Origin: SAT2750 sp964476375
Lineage (GTDB): Bacteria; Planctomycetota; Planctomycetia; Pirellulales; Pirellulaceae
Length of the DNA stretch: 9,279 bases
Direction: 5' to 3'
Assembly (NCBI GenBank): GCA_964476375.1
Contig: CAYYZW010000265.1
Coordinates: 1-9,279, forward strand
In this document: positions 1-6,662 of the stretch, one piece after another
Position numbering within the stretch: the stretch's first letter is position 1
Layout: the number at the start of each line of letters is the position of its first letter
The notes under the pieces: generated by a model
Database searches by the model: none
What the model saw: the letters and a program-made list of their open reading frames with translations, nothing else
Told to the model about the DNA's origin: nothing
Translations under genes and position numbers: made by a program

Positions 1-147
1 ACCCATACCGCCGCTCATGTCACCACCACCACCAGCCGAAGAATTACTCTTTGCTGGAGCCTGGGATACCGACTGGCTTTCATCACCACAGCCGAGCGTG
101 AATAGTAAAAGAGACGCGATCGCTGTAAGCAGGGTCAAATAACGCAT
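1..147 (-). CDS. Secreted lipoprotein, N-terminal fragment (runs off the left edge)
   Basis: The 49 visible codons begin at an ATG whose complement is 145-147. A GAGG Shine-Dalgarno lies 8 nt upstream. The protein opens with a short signal peptide: Arg at residue 2, a hydrophobic core over roughly residues 4-18, then a lipobox ending in T-L-G-C with the lipidated Cys at residue 20. This points to Sec export, cleavage by signal peptidase II and anchoring in a membrane. After the Cys comes a polar linker rich in Ser, Gln and Ala, then a glycine-rich stretch (GGGG, GGMG) at residues 39-49. Such a low-complexity linker is common just after the lipidation site and says nothing about function. The residue after the Cys is Gly, not Asp, so the E. 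coli inner-membrane retention signal is absent, although that rule may not hold in this phylum. The functional domain is outside the window, so no specific role can be assigned. Confidence 0.8.
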   Translation of the reverse strand, partial: MRYLTLLTAIASLLLFTLGCGDESQSVSQAPAKSNSSAGGGGDMSGGMG

Positions 148-265
148 CGCTGATCCTCACGGTTATCAGGACGTTCTGGTTCTCAGATCACGGGAATAAC
201 TTTTCCTTCCGCGCAAAGACCAATCTCTACGGTATGATCATGCGGGAAAAGGCTCGTACAAGTGA

Positions 266-294
266 ATTATCGCATGCTTTCTTACAGGTGTCGA
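266..294 (-). promoter_or_regulatory. Sigma70-like promoter for the lipoprotein gene
   Basis: Read on the minus strand, a -35 hexamer TCGACA (complement of 289-294) and a -10 hexamer GATAAT (complement of 266-271) are separated by exactly 17 nt. Each matches the consensus at 5 of 6 positions. Transcription would start near 259 and leave a leader of about 110 nt before the lipoprotein ATG. This is the best promoter match I found in the window. It is a consensus match only, not experimental evidence. Confidence 0.5.
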
Positions 295-364
295 GCGAAG
301 AACTATGAAACCCGAAAGCTCTCCTGCATCGCTTGCTCCCAGGCGGTACGTGGCGTCTAATTGT

Positions 365-377
365 CCGGTATAACCGG
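365..377. promoter_or_regulatory. Perfect inverted repeat enclosing a -10-like hexamer; possible operator
   Basis: CCGGT-ATA-ACCGG is a perfect 5-bp inverted repeat with a 3-nt centre. On the plus strand it contains TATAAC (369-374), a 5-of-6 match to a -10 box, placed 76 bp before the dehydrogenase ATG at 450. No good -35 hexamer lies 16-18 nt upstream. The arrangement would suit a promoter whose -10 region is covered by a repressor. The arms are short, however, and such a repeat can arise by chance. Confidence 0.25.
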
Positions 378-449
378 TTCAGGTTTCCATGAAAGGCTCA
401 TGTCCCCGGACTATTTTATTTACTCCACGACGAAACAGGAATTATTGTG

Positions 450-1181
450 ATGGGAAAACTCGCTGGTAAAAACGCTCTTGTAACAGGAGCCGGACGGGGA
501 ATTGGCAAGGGAATCGCACTCGCTTTTGCACGTGAGGGCGCCGACCTTTTAATTTCTTCACGCACCCGCAGCGAACTGGATGCAGTTGCTGCGGAAGTGG
601 CAGAACTGGGTGTCCGTGTCGTGGTCCAGGAAGGAGACATTGGCAAGGAAGCGGACGTCCAGGCGATCTTCGACTGTTTCACGTCCGAGTTCGAATGTAT
701 CGATCTGCTGGTCAACAATGCCGGCGCTTTTAACGGCGGCCCACTGGACGAACTGGCCCTGGAAGACTGGGACCATGTGATCAACACCAACCTGCGTGGA
801 CCATTCATGTGTACCCAGCGGGCCATGCAAATGATGAAACCACGAGGAACTGGCAGGATCATCAACATTGCATCGATTTCTGCCAAGCGTGTCCGTTTCA
901 ACTCGGCACCCTATTCCACGTCCAAGCATGGTCTCTGGGGACTCACCCAGGTGACAGCGTTGGAAGGGCGAGAACATGGCATCACCTGCTGCTGCCTGAA
1001 CCCGGGCAACATTCTCACCGAGCGGCGGGATGCGAGCGAGCAGGTCGTCGATCAGGAGCCGATGATCAACGTGGAGGATATCAGCGAGGTCGCCTTGTTG
1101 ATGGCAACATTACCGGACCAGGTCGAGATGCTCGAAGCGACCGTGCTGCCGCATCGGCAGCTCTACGTGGGCCGCGGTTAG
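450..1181 (+). CDS. Short-chain dehydrogenase/reductase (SDR), classical type
   Basis: A 243-residue protein, the usual length for classical SDRs. It catalyses NAD(P)-dependent oxidation or reduction of a carbonyl or hydroxyl substrate in the cytoplasm. The Rossmann glycine motif TGAGRGIG is at residues 12-19 and the NNAG motif at 89-92. The catalytic tetrad appears complete: Asn114, Ser142, Tyr155 and Lys159, with the Tyr-x-x-x-Lys pair in YSTSK. Arg38, just after the second beta strand (SSRTR), suggests a preference for NADP(H). Closest well-known relatives are FabG-like 3-oxoacyl-ACP reductases, but the substrate cannot be read from sequence. No fatty-acid genes are nearby, so a housekeeping fabG role is not supported. 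The start is ATG at 450, with AGGA at 437-440. A GTG directly before it at 447 is an alternative that adds one residue. It stands alone on its strand and converges on the permease gene, with 10 bp between the two stop codons. Confidence 0.9.
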   Translation: MGKLAGKNALVTGAGRGIGKGIALAFAREGADLLISSRTRSELDAVAAEVAELGVRVVVQEGDIGKEADVQAIFDCFTSEFECIDLLVNNAGAFNGGPLDELALEDWDHVINTNLRGPFMCTQRAMQMMKPRGTGRIINIASISAKRVRFNSAPYSTSKHGLWGLTQVTALEGREHGITCCCLNPGNILTERRDASEQVVDQEPMINVEDISEVALLMATLPDQVEMLEATVLPHRQLYVGRG

Positions 1182-1191
1182 GGACAAACCC

Positions 1192-2328
1192 TCAATCCCG
1201 CAGCGCGAGTGTCATGCTGTAGGCACAGGGAGCAAACACCAGCAGCGGTATCCAGGCGGCCATCACGGGGCTAAGCAGGTAACCGTTGTTTCCCATCGCC
1301 TGGCAGACCAGGGTGACACCATAAAAGACAAGCACCGCAGCACCACAGAGCCCGGCTGTCACGAAAATGTCCCTGTTCCTGTGAGAAAGGACCAGCGAGA
1401 CCCCCATCAGAAACAGTGTCAGATCCAACAATGGCCGCACAATTCGAGAGTGCAGGGTCACTCTCATCACCGAACGGTAATCCAGCCGCTCACTGGCCAG
1501 ATTACGGATTAACTGGCGGGACGACTGGTACTGGTAACCTGAACCGGCCCGGTGGAGCCTGTCAAAATCAATCTCGCTGGCCACGAAACACTGTTTGGTT
1601 GTTAACCAGGGAGTGTCGCTGGGACTCAAGATGACCGGATCTCGCTCACGGAAAACAGAATCGTATTCATGAAGATTTCGTGGCTTGGTCACATCCTCCA
1701 GAAGGTAACCTGCTGGATGATCTCCATTGGCTGGCAGCCAGCTGGCAAGCCGGGCCACGATAGGCCGGTTAAACGGGCCAATCGGTTTATGCAATCGAAA
1801 AACCGGTTCCACGATCTGGCGCTGGGCCCGGAAAGTCCAGCGACCGCCGATGAGGATTTCTGTGCTCTCATCATGCTGGGGCCGGAATGGTTCCTTTTTT
1901 GTTCCATCCCAGTTGTGCGCCGTACGGGTAAGCCGGTCGTGGAAACGAGGAATCAGCAGCTCCCGGCTGCAGAGGGATACCAGGCTTACGGCGACGGCAG
2001 CAAAAACAAGAGGCTTCAGGACTCGTAGTGGCCCGGTCCCGGTCGCCTGGATGGCGGTCAGTTCATTCCGGTGACGCATCCAGACCAGCACTGCAACAGC
2101 AGCGATCAAGGCCAGCGGGGCACTGATATTGTCGAAGAGCAAGAGAATCCGTGCGCCATAAAACTCAAACAGGATCGTACGAACATTCCCCTGGGATGCC
2201 CCCTGGGCTGTCAGATCGTCGAGCTTGCCGACAAGGTCAATAATCACGTACAGGCCGATCATGCCCGTTCCGGCAACCAGCAGGATCTTGAGAAAGAGCC
2301 GGGTGATATAACGATCAATGATCAACAT
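1192..2328 (-). CDS. LptF/LptG (YjgP/YjgQ) family LPS export permease
   Basis: A 378-residue inner-membrane protein of the LptF/LptG family. These permeases pair with the LptB ATPase to extract lipopolysaccharide from the inner membrane and pass it to the LptC/LptA bridge. The layout matches the family: three N-terminal membrane helices (about 11-33, 58-84 and 100-121), a periplasmic region of roughly 175 residues corresponding to the jellyroll domain, and three C-terminal helices (about 297-315, 320-343 and 350-374). The segment HRNELTAIQATG at 86-97 corresponds to the conserved cytoplasmic coupling region (usually NELxALRAxG) that contacts LptB. The opening IIDRYI is typical of the family. 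Whether it is LptF or LptG cannot be settled here, and no partner permease is adjacent. The start is ATG at 2326-2328. Shine-Dalgarno support is weak: AGGAAG lies about 15 nt upstream. The gene follows the aminotransferase by 34 bp and is probably co-transcribed with it. Confidence 0.88.
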   Translation of the reverse strand: MLIIDRYITRLFLKILLVAGTGMIGLYVIIDLVGKLDDLTAQGASQGNVRTILFEFYGARILLLFDNISAPLALIAAVAVLVWMRHRNELTAIQATGTGPLRVLKPLVFAAVAVSLVSLCSRELLIPRFHDRLTRTAHNWDGTKKEPFRPQHDESTEILIGGRWTFRAQRQIVEPVFRLHKPIGPFNRPIVARLASWLPANGDHPAGYLLEDVTKPRNLHEYDSVFRERDPVILSPSDTPWLTTKQCFVASEIDFDRLHRAGSGYQYQSSRQLIRNLASERLDYRSVMRVTLHSRIVRPLLDLTLFLMGVSLVLSHRNRDIFVTAGLCGAAVLVFYGVTLVCQAMGNNGYLLSPVMAAWIPLLVFAPCAYSMTLALRD

Positions 2329-2362
2329 GGAAGATGTCCGTTTCTTCCTCGAATGGACAGCC

Positions 2363-3637
2363 TTAACCTAGCGTCCGGTGGATCGCCCGGGCCAGGGCCG
2401 CGATTCCCTTGTCAATGCGCTCCGGAGACTGAACGCCATAACTAAGTCGAATGTAATTGTAACGAACTCCCGTGTCCCCGGACGGAAAACAATACTGCCC
2501 TGGAACGTAGAACATGCCTTCGTCGATGGCCGACAGCCAGAGCTTTCCACCCGGCCCGCTATCGAGTCCCTCCGGGAGCTCCAGCCAGACATAAAGTCCC
2601 CCGCATGGACGATGCCAGCGGGCACCGGGGATCGAGGACAAGTGTTCGGCAGCGGCAGCAAGCATGGCATCCCGTTTCTGCCTGTAGGCCTCCCGGATTG
2701 TTGCTACATGCTCCGGGTACTGATCTGACAAAACCACGTCCCGCATGACCCGCTGGTTAAAATAGGGGGAGCCGAAGTCGATATTCCCTTTTTGATCCAG
2801 CACCGGTTCCACCAGGTGACCAGGGAGAATTCCCCAGCCAACTCGTATGCCGGGGGAAAATGACTTGGAAAATGTCCCCGCCACGATCACGGTCTGCCCG
2901 TCGTGGTCGAGCGAGCGAATACTGGGGACATCCTCTCCCTCGTATCGAAGCGACCGGTAGGCTTCATCGACAATGATATGGATACGGTGGTCTCCAGACC
3001 GGCGCTGGACCACCTCCAGGATCTCTCCTCCACGCTGGATCGACATCGTGATCCCGGCCGGGTTGTCAAAGTAAGGCACCAGGTAGACCGCCTTGACGCG
3101 ATCCAGGTCTCCTGTCCGCTCCAGCTGCTGCAGTGTCTCATCCAGCTGGCCAGTGAGCATCCCCTCGGCATCCACATCCACCCCCACGGCACGGACGCCC
3201 AGGTAGTCAAGAATCCCCAGAAAGACAAAGTAGCTGGGATTGGCACAGATCACGATGTCGCCCGGATCCAGCAGGCTTTCGGCAACCAGGTGCAGAAGCT
3301 GGTTGCTGCCCGCGGTAAGAACCACCTGGTCGACAGTCGGAGAATGGCCCGCGCCCACCTGACCGTCGGCCAGGAGCGTCATTTCCAGGATGGCGCGGCG
3401 AAGCGGTTCGTCCCCGCAGGTTGTCCCGTACTGCAGTGCCTGGCATGCCGTGACATCATCCGCCAGGATCTTCTGGACCGCCACTCGCACTGGCTCGACA
3501 GGAAGGCTTCCCTGGTCCACGAAACCCGCGGCAAGGGAAATCAGATCCTGGTTGGCCAGGGCCTGGGCCATTAACTCGCTCACCGGCTGCCCACGGGCCT
3601 GAATTGCTCTTTGACTCGGTGAGAGGCCAGCCGTCAT
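2363..3637 (-). CDS. PLP-dependent aminotransferase, LysN / MocR-like class I/II
   Basis: A 424-residue fold-type I PLP enzyme that transfers an amino group between an amino acid and a 2-oxo acid. Landmarks in order: YGTTCGDEPLR at 70-80; the cofactor-phosphate region TAGSNQLLHLV at 108-118; NPSYF at 133-137; DNPAG at 191-195, with Asn192 the family's cofactor-contacting Asn; Asp224 (pairs with the pyridine nitrogen) and Tyr227 in VDEAYRSL; the Schiff-base Lys258 in GTFSKSFSPGIRVGW; and Arg397 in NYIRLSY, which binds the substrate carboxylate. The C-terminal block PCGGLYVWLELPEG at 344-357 is typical of LysN-type 2-aminoadipate aminotransferases and MocR C-terminal domains. No N-terminal GntR DNA-binding domain is present, so this is an enzyme and not a MocR regulator. 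Substrate is uncertain: aromatic, branched-chain or 2-aminoadipate are all possible. I chose the ATG at 3635-3637 because homology begins just inside it and a promoter-like element lies upstream. The frame stays open further upstream, across comF, but shows no family similarity there. Confidence 0.88.
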   Translation of the reverse strand: MTAGLSPSQRAIQARGQPVSELMAQALANQDLISLAAGFVDQGSLPVEPVRVAVQKILADDVTACQALQYGTTCGDEPLRRAILEMTLLADGQVGAGHSPTVDQVVLTAGSNQLLHLVAESLLDPGDIVICANPSYFVFLGILDYLGVRAVGVDVDAEGMLTGQLDETLQQLERTGDLDRVKAVYLVPYFDNPAGITMSIQRGGEILEVVQRRSGDHRIHIIVDEAYRSLRYEGEDVPSIRSLDHDGQTVIVAGTFSKSFSPGIRVGWGILPGHLVEPVLDQKGNIDFGSPYFNQRVMRDVVLSDQYPEHVATIREAYRQKRDAMLAAAAEHLSSIPGARWHRPCGGLYVWLELPEGLDSGPGGKLWLSAIDEGMFYVPGQYCFPSGDTGVRYNYIRLSYGVQSPERIDKGIAALARAIHRTLG

Positions 3638-3688
3638 TGGACACCCAGGTGACAGGAAAAGACCAGAAAAAAATGACCGGAACGCAGT

Positions 3689-3718
3689 ACGATAAGAAAG
3701 GGAGCTGTTCGTCGTCAA
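3689..3718 (-). promoter_or_regulatory. Candidate promoter for the aminotransferase-permease unit
   Basis: On the minus strand TTGACG (complement of 3713-3718, 5 of 6 to the -35 consensus) and TATCGT (complement of 3689-3694, 4 of 6 to the -10) are separated by 18 nt. Transcription would start near 3682, giving a leader of about 45 nt. The element lies in the 111-bp gap between this unit and the divergent comF-family gene, the expected place for it. Confidence 0.35.
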
Positions 3719-3748
3719 GACAGTTCCGGAAAGGGAAGGAAGACCCGC

Positions 3749-4456
3749 TTGTTCGCAGCACGACTTTTCGATCTTGTTTGTCCGGGCTATTGCCTTGTCT
3801 GCGGTGAATCGGAGCAGAACTCGACAATCTGCCAGCCATGCAGGACGAGGTTCCAGGCACTGCTGTACCAGGCCTGTCCGCACTGCGCCGCCCCGGCAGC
3901 CCCGGGCGGCCTTCCCTGCCCGTTCTGCCGGGAGGAACACTATTCTTTTCGCCGCGCCTCTGCCCTGGGCATTTACCAGGGTTTTCTGCGCGACGTTGTG
4001 CTTTCTACCAAGAGACCGGGGGGAGGACTGCTGGCATACAGGATCGGCCAAATGCTCGGTGACCTGTTCGCCGGCCAGTTGTCCAGAGAGCACTATTCCC
4101 TGCTCACGGCAGCTCCGGTCCACTGGCGCCGCCGATGGCGGAGGGGTTTTAACGGCACCGAGCTGATGATCCACGGCCTGCAAACACGGCTGGCCGTGCC
4201 GACAGGGCCCAGGCTCCTGGTCCATCAGCGTCCGACACGTAAACAGGCAATGCTCTCATCCCGGCAGCGCAGCAGGAATGTCAAAGGAGCATACCGGCTC
4301 CGACCCGGCCACAAACTGGTCGGCCAACAGGTCCTGCTCCTTGACGATGTCATGACCACCGGCAAGACAGCCGGCGAACTGTCTCACGTTCTCAAAAAAG
4401 CCGGGGCAGAACACGTGGACCTGCTCGTGCTGGCTCGCGGACTACCCCACAGGTAG
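3749..4456 (+). CDS. ComF-family phosphoribosyltransferase-like protein
   Basis: A 235-residue ComF-type protein. The N-terminal 60 residues form a cysteine-rich, probably zinc-binding module with nine Cys (11, 15, 18, 28, 31, 43, 46, 57, 60) arranged largely as CxxC pairs. The rest is a phosphoribosyltransferase-like domain ending with the PRPP-binding signature LLLDDVMTTGKT at 196-207. RRRWRRGFNGTELM at 127-140 is the conserved ComF block R-x-x-GFN. ComF proteins are needed for DNA uptake in naturally competent bacteria (B. subtilis ComFC, Haemophilus ComF), where they act in the cytoplasm on incoming single-stranded DNA. Many non-competent species also carry a homologue of unknown role. 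No other competence gene is in this window, so competence is not implied. Translation probably starts at the TTG at 3749, because a strong AAGGA site lies at 3736-3740 and no ATG or GTG fits better. The gene is divergent from the aminotransferase. Confidence 0.88.
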   Translation: MFAARLFDLVCPGYCLVCGESEQNSTICQPCRTRFQALLYQACPHCAAPAAPGGLPCPFCREEHYSFRRASALGIYQGFLRDVVLSTKRPGGGLLAYRIGQMLGDLFAGQLSREHYSLLTAAPVHWRRRWRRGFNGTELMIHGLQTRLAVPTGPRLLVHQRPTRKQAMLSSRQRSRNVKGAYRLRPGHKLVGQQVLLLDDVMTTGKTAGELSHVLKKAGAEHVDLLVLARGLPHR

Positions 4457-4592
4457 GCAAAGAACCACTGGAGCTTCACATGGATGCGAGCGGACTCCCT
4501 TGCACGCAATGACTTTAGGGGAAAGAATGTGTCGGATGGGCGAAGCAAATGCCTGACAACCCCTCCGTTCGAAGGTACCCGTTGGATCCCCC
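4457..4592. other. Intergenic gap between comF-family and DUF502 genes
   Basis: 136 bp with no coding sequence I can support. A weak plus-strand promoter-like pair exists: TTGCAC at 4500-4505 and AAGAAT at 4523-4528, 17 nt apart, with only 3 and 4 of 6 matches. I see no clear terminator hairpin followed by a T-run. Whether transcription runs on from the upstream gene is undecided. Confidence 0.3.
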
Positions 4593-5570
4593 ATGATGGC
4601 CACCAAGAAAACCTCCACCGATAAGCCTCAGCGTCCCCGCCCGTTCCGCAAGGCGGTGCTGCGTGGCTTGGCGGTCATCCTGCCCCCACTCCTGACACTT
4701 GCCTTCTTCCTCTGGGCCTGGTCGCTGGTCCAGAACTACCTCCTGGCCCCGGTGGAATCCGGACTTCAGTATATCCTGGTCGAATCCATCTGGGACGTGG
4801 AGGAAATCCCCGAGGATTCCAAGCTGGTGACCGGACCGAATGGGATCAAGCAATTTCCCAATGCGAACAAAGAATTCTACGTTATCCTGCCCCGAAAGAA
4901 CGAGGCAATTCCCCGCAAGGTCTGGAAGCCGATCTCCTCAAACCTGGATCTGAAAAACACCACTGCCGAGGACTGTTTCAACGCCTATGTCCAGGAAGTC
5001 TATTTGCGGCCCACCTACGTGATCCCGATTTTTCTCTGTGTCTTCATCATTGTCCTTTACCTCCTGGGCAAGTTCCTGGCGGCCGGGGCGGGACGTTTCA
5101 TGTGGGGGCTTATCAACCGGACAATCATGCGGCTCCCGGTGATCCGAAATGTCTATTCCTCCGTCAAGCAGGTGACGGACTTCATCTTCACTGACCGGGA
5201 AGTCGAATATACCCAGGTCGTGGCAGTCCAGTACCCACGCAAGGGAGCCTGGTCCATTGGCTTCGTCACCGGTGCAGGAATGCTCTCGGAACGTGAAAAA
5301 GTCCAGGAACCGATGCTCAGCGTGCTGATGCCGACCTCCCCGATGCCGGCGACCGGTTTCATCATCACGGTGCCCCGATCCGAGACAATCGACCTGGACA
5401 TCACCATTGACCAGGCCATCCAGTTCGTCGTCAGCTGTGGCGTGGTGGTGCCGGAGCACCAGCAGCATCCAGACAACCCCAGGAAAATCGGGCAGATGAT
5501 CGAGCAATCGGTGCAAGCGGAAGACGATCCAGACCAGGATGCAACGACAGAGGATAATCCAGACTCCTGA
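4593..5570 (+). CDS. DUF502 family membrane protein with enlarged loop between its two helices
   Basis: A 325-residue protein with two predicted membrane helices, at about 24-48 and 142-165. The C-terminal half carries the DUF502 hallmarks: LPVIRNVYSSVKQV at 181-194, VQYPRKGAWSIGFVTG at 212-227 and MPTSPMPATGFIITVP at 246-261. DUF502 is a widespread bacterial family also found in plants (COV1/LCV proteins); its biochemical role is not established. Typical bacterial members, as I recall them, are about 200 residues with a short stretch between the helices. Here about 93 residues separate them (49-141), probably outside the cytoplasmic membrane. The C-terminus ends in a 20-residue acidic, Asp-rich tail. 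Two ATGs stand in tandem at 4593 and 4596, either possibly the start, with only a weak GGA site at 4584-4586. It precedes hemC by 45 bp on the same strand, which suggests co-transcription, but no functional link to haem synthesis is known to me. Confidence 0.85.
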   Translation: MMATKKTSTDKPQRPRPFRKAVLRGLAVILPPLLTLAFFLWAWSLVQNYLLAPVESGLQYILVESIWDVEEIPEDSKLVTGPNGIKQFPNANKEFYVILPRKNEAIPRKVWKPISSNLDLKNTTAEDCFNAYVQEVYLRPTYVIPIFLCVFIIVLYLLGKFLAAGAGRFMWGLINRTIMRLPVIRNVYSSVKQVTDFIFTDREVEYTQVVAVQYPRKGAWSIGFVTGAGMLSEREKVQEPMLSVLMPTSPMPATGFIITVPRSETIDLDITIDQAIQFVVSCGVVVPEHQQHPDNPRKIGQMIEQSVQAEDDPDQDATTEDNPDS

Positions 5571-5595
5571 TGATCCGGTCATCCCCTCCCTTCAG

Positions 5596-5606
5596 GGAGA
5601 GGAGAG
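5596..5606 (+). promoter_or_regulatory. Extended ribosome-binding site for hemC
   Basis: A purine-only run GGAGAGGAGAG ends 9 nt before the ATG at 5616. It offers overlapping Shine-Dalgarno matches and is the main reason to prefer this start over the in-frame ATG at 5646. Confidence 0.55.
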
Positions 5607-5615
5607 CCGGCCACC

Positions 5616-6560
5616 ATGCCTGGCAGGCAGAGGCCATATCAACCGATGACACAACGGCCGACACTTCGTATTGGTACCCGCGGGAGCCGGCTGGCACGCT
5701 GGCAGGCCGACTGGATCGCAGGCCAGCTTTCCGATCTCGGAATTGATGTCGAGATGGTGTTGATCTCCACCCAGGGAGATCTGCGGGATGGGCCGATCGA
5801 GGATCTTGGTGGGCAGGGGGTCTTTACCAGGGAAATCCAGCGAGCCCTGCTGGAGGAGCGGATCGACGTGGCCGTACACAGCCTCAAGGATCTTCCCACG
5901 GACCCTGTGGAGGGGCTGGGACTGGCGATCGTTCCGGCACGAGAGAGTGCCGGCGATGTACTGCTCACTACCGACAACGGGGACCTGGAATCCCTGGCCG
6001 CCGGCTGCCGTGTGGGCACCGGGAGCCTGCGGCGGCAGGCCCAGCTGCTCCATGCCAATCCGGAACTCGACGTGCAGCCGATCCGGGGCAACGTGGAGAC
6101 GCGAATCGCCAAGCTGGACAAGGGAGAGTACGGGGCGATCGTGCTTGCCGAGGCCGGGCTCAAACGGCTCCAGCTCGAACACCGGATCAGCCAGGTGATT
6201 CCCACCACGATTATTCTCCCGGCGGTCGGGCAGGGTGCCCTGGGACTGGAAACACGTCTCGATGACAACGACACCTGCAGGCTGCTTGCACCGCTCGATC
6301 ACGCCGAGAGCCACGCGGCAGTGATTGCCGAGCGGACACTGCTTGCCGCGCTCCGTGGCGGCTGCCTGGCACCGATCGGGGCCTGGGGCCGCTGGGATGA
6401 TCGCCAGCTTGTCCTGGATGCCGTCTGCCTGGATGAAAAAGGGACCCGGCGACTGTCGGCACGCGGCCTATCCGACGGGCAGGATCCTGCCCGGCTCGGA
6501 GAACAGGTGGCCCAGGACCTGATCTCCGCTGGAGCCCTGGAGCTGATCGGCCGGTCCTGA
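5616..6560 (+). CDS. hemC: Porphobilinogen deaminase (hydroxymethylbilane synthase)
   Basis: HemC joins four porphobilinogen molecules into hydroxymethylbilane, an early step in haem and other tetrapyrrole synthesis, in the cytoplasm. The 314-residue length fits the family. Visible motifs are IGTRGSRLARWQ at 19-30, STQGD at 51-55, VHSLKDLPT at 87-95 with catalytic Asp92, VGTGSLRRQAQL at 133-144, PIRGNVETR at 155-163, PAVGQGALG at 202-210, and RGGCLAPIG at 247-255. Cys250 in the last motif is the residue that carries the dipyrromethane cofactor. All key residues are present, so the enzyme should be active. Two starts are possible: ATG at 5616, with a strong purine-rich GGAGAGGAGAG at 5596-5606, or ATG at 5646, which would begin the protein 8 residues before the IGTRGSR block as in most homologues. 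The first has the better ribosome-binding site. The following uroporphyrinogen-III synthase gene (hemD), often adjacent elsewhere, is absent; fliW follows instead. Confidence 0.96.
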   Translation: MPGRQRPYQPMTQRPTLRIGTRGSRLARWQADWIAGQLSDLGIDVEMVLISTQGDLRDGPIEDLGGQGVFTREIQRALLEERIDVAVHSLKDLPTDPVEGLGLAIVPARESAGDVLLTTDNGDLESLAAGCRVGTGSLRRQAQLLHANPELDVQPIRGNVETRIAKLDKGEYGAIVLAEAGLKRLQLEHRISQVIPTTIILPAVGQGALGLETRLDDNDTCRLLAPLDHAESHAAVIAERTLLAALRGGCLAPIGAWGRWDDRQLVLDAVCLDEKGTRRLSARGLSDGQDPARLGEQVAQDLISAGALELIGRS

Positions 6561-6662
6561 AAAATCCGCTCCCGACTGCAAACAGGCTTTTAGGCTGGTG
6601 GAAATCGGGATGAATGCCGATGTAACGTGGCAGGAAGGGACCTCGGTATCGGGAGCAGTTCC

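Larger units (their letters stand above)
148..449. other. Divergent intergenic region between the lipoprotein and dehydrogenase genes
   Basis: About 300 bp without a convincing gene. It carries the minus-strand promoter at 266-294, a small hairpin around the lipoprotein ribosome-binding site (arms 150-154 and 165-169) and a palindrome at 365-377 ahead of the dehydrogenase. The start codons of the two flanking genes are divergent, so the region probably drives both. I see no tRNA, small RNA with a terminator, or short coding frame with a ribosome-binding site. Confidence 0.6.

Noticed and set aside
1178..1192. AGGG-ACAAA-CCCT between the convergent SDR and permease genes, a possible bidirectional terminator.
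   Set aside because: A 4-bp stem without flanking A or T tracts is too weak. Termination here may be Rho-dependent or lie inside the opposing gene.
3638..4225. A minus-strand reading frame continues 196 codons upstream of the aminotransferase, antisense to comF, as if the protein had an N-terminal extension.
   Set aside because: The extension matches no domain I recognise, is rich in Arg, Ala, Gly and Pro as expected for antisense of a GC-rich gene, and overlaps a well-supported comF-family gene. The aminotransferase homology begins just after the ATG at 3637, with a promoter-like element upstream.
6570..6610. TCCCGA and TCGGGA form a 6-bp inverted repeat between hemC and fliW, a possible terminator.
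   Set aside because: The 29-nt loop is too long and no T-run follows, so it does not look like an intrinsic terminator.
6616..6623. GCCGATGT upstream of fliW resembles the -10 element of the flagellar sigma28 promoter (GCCGATAA).
   Set aside because: No TAAA-like -35 element is found at the expected spacing of about 15 nt (the sequence there is GGTG). A 6-of-8 match alone is not enough.
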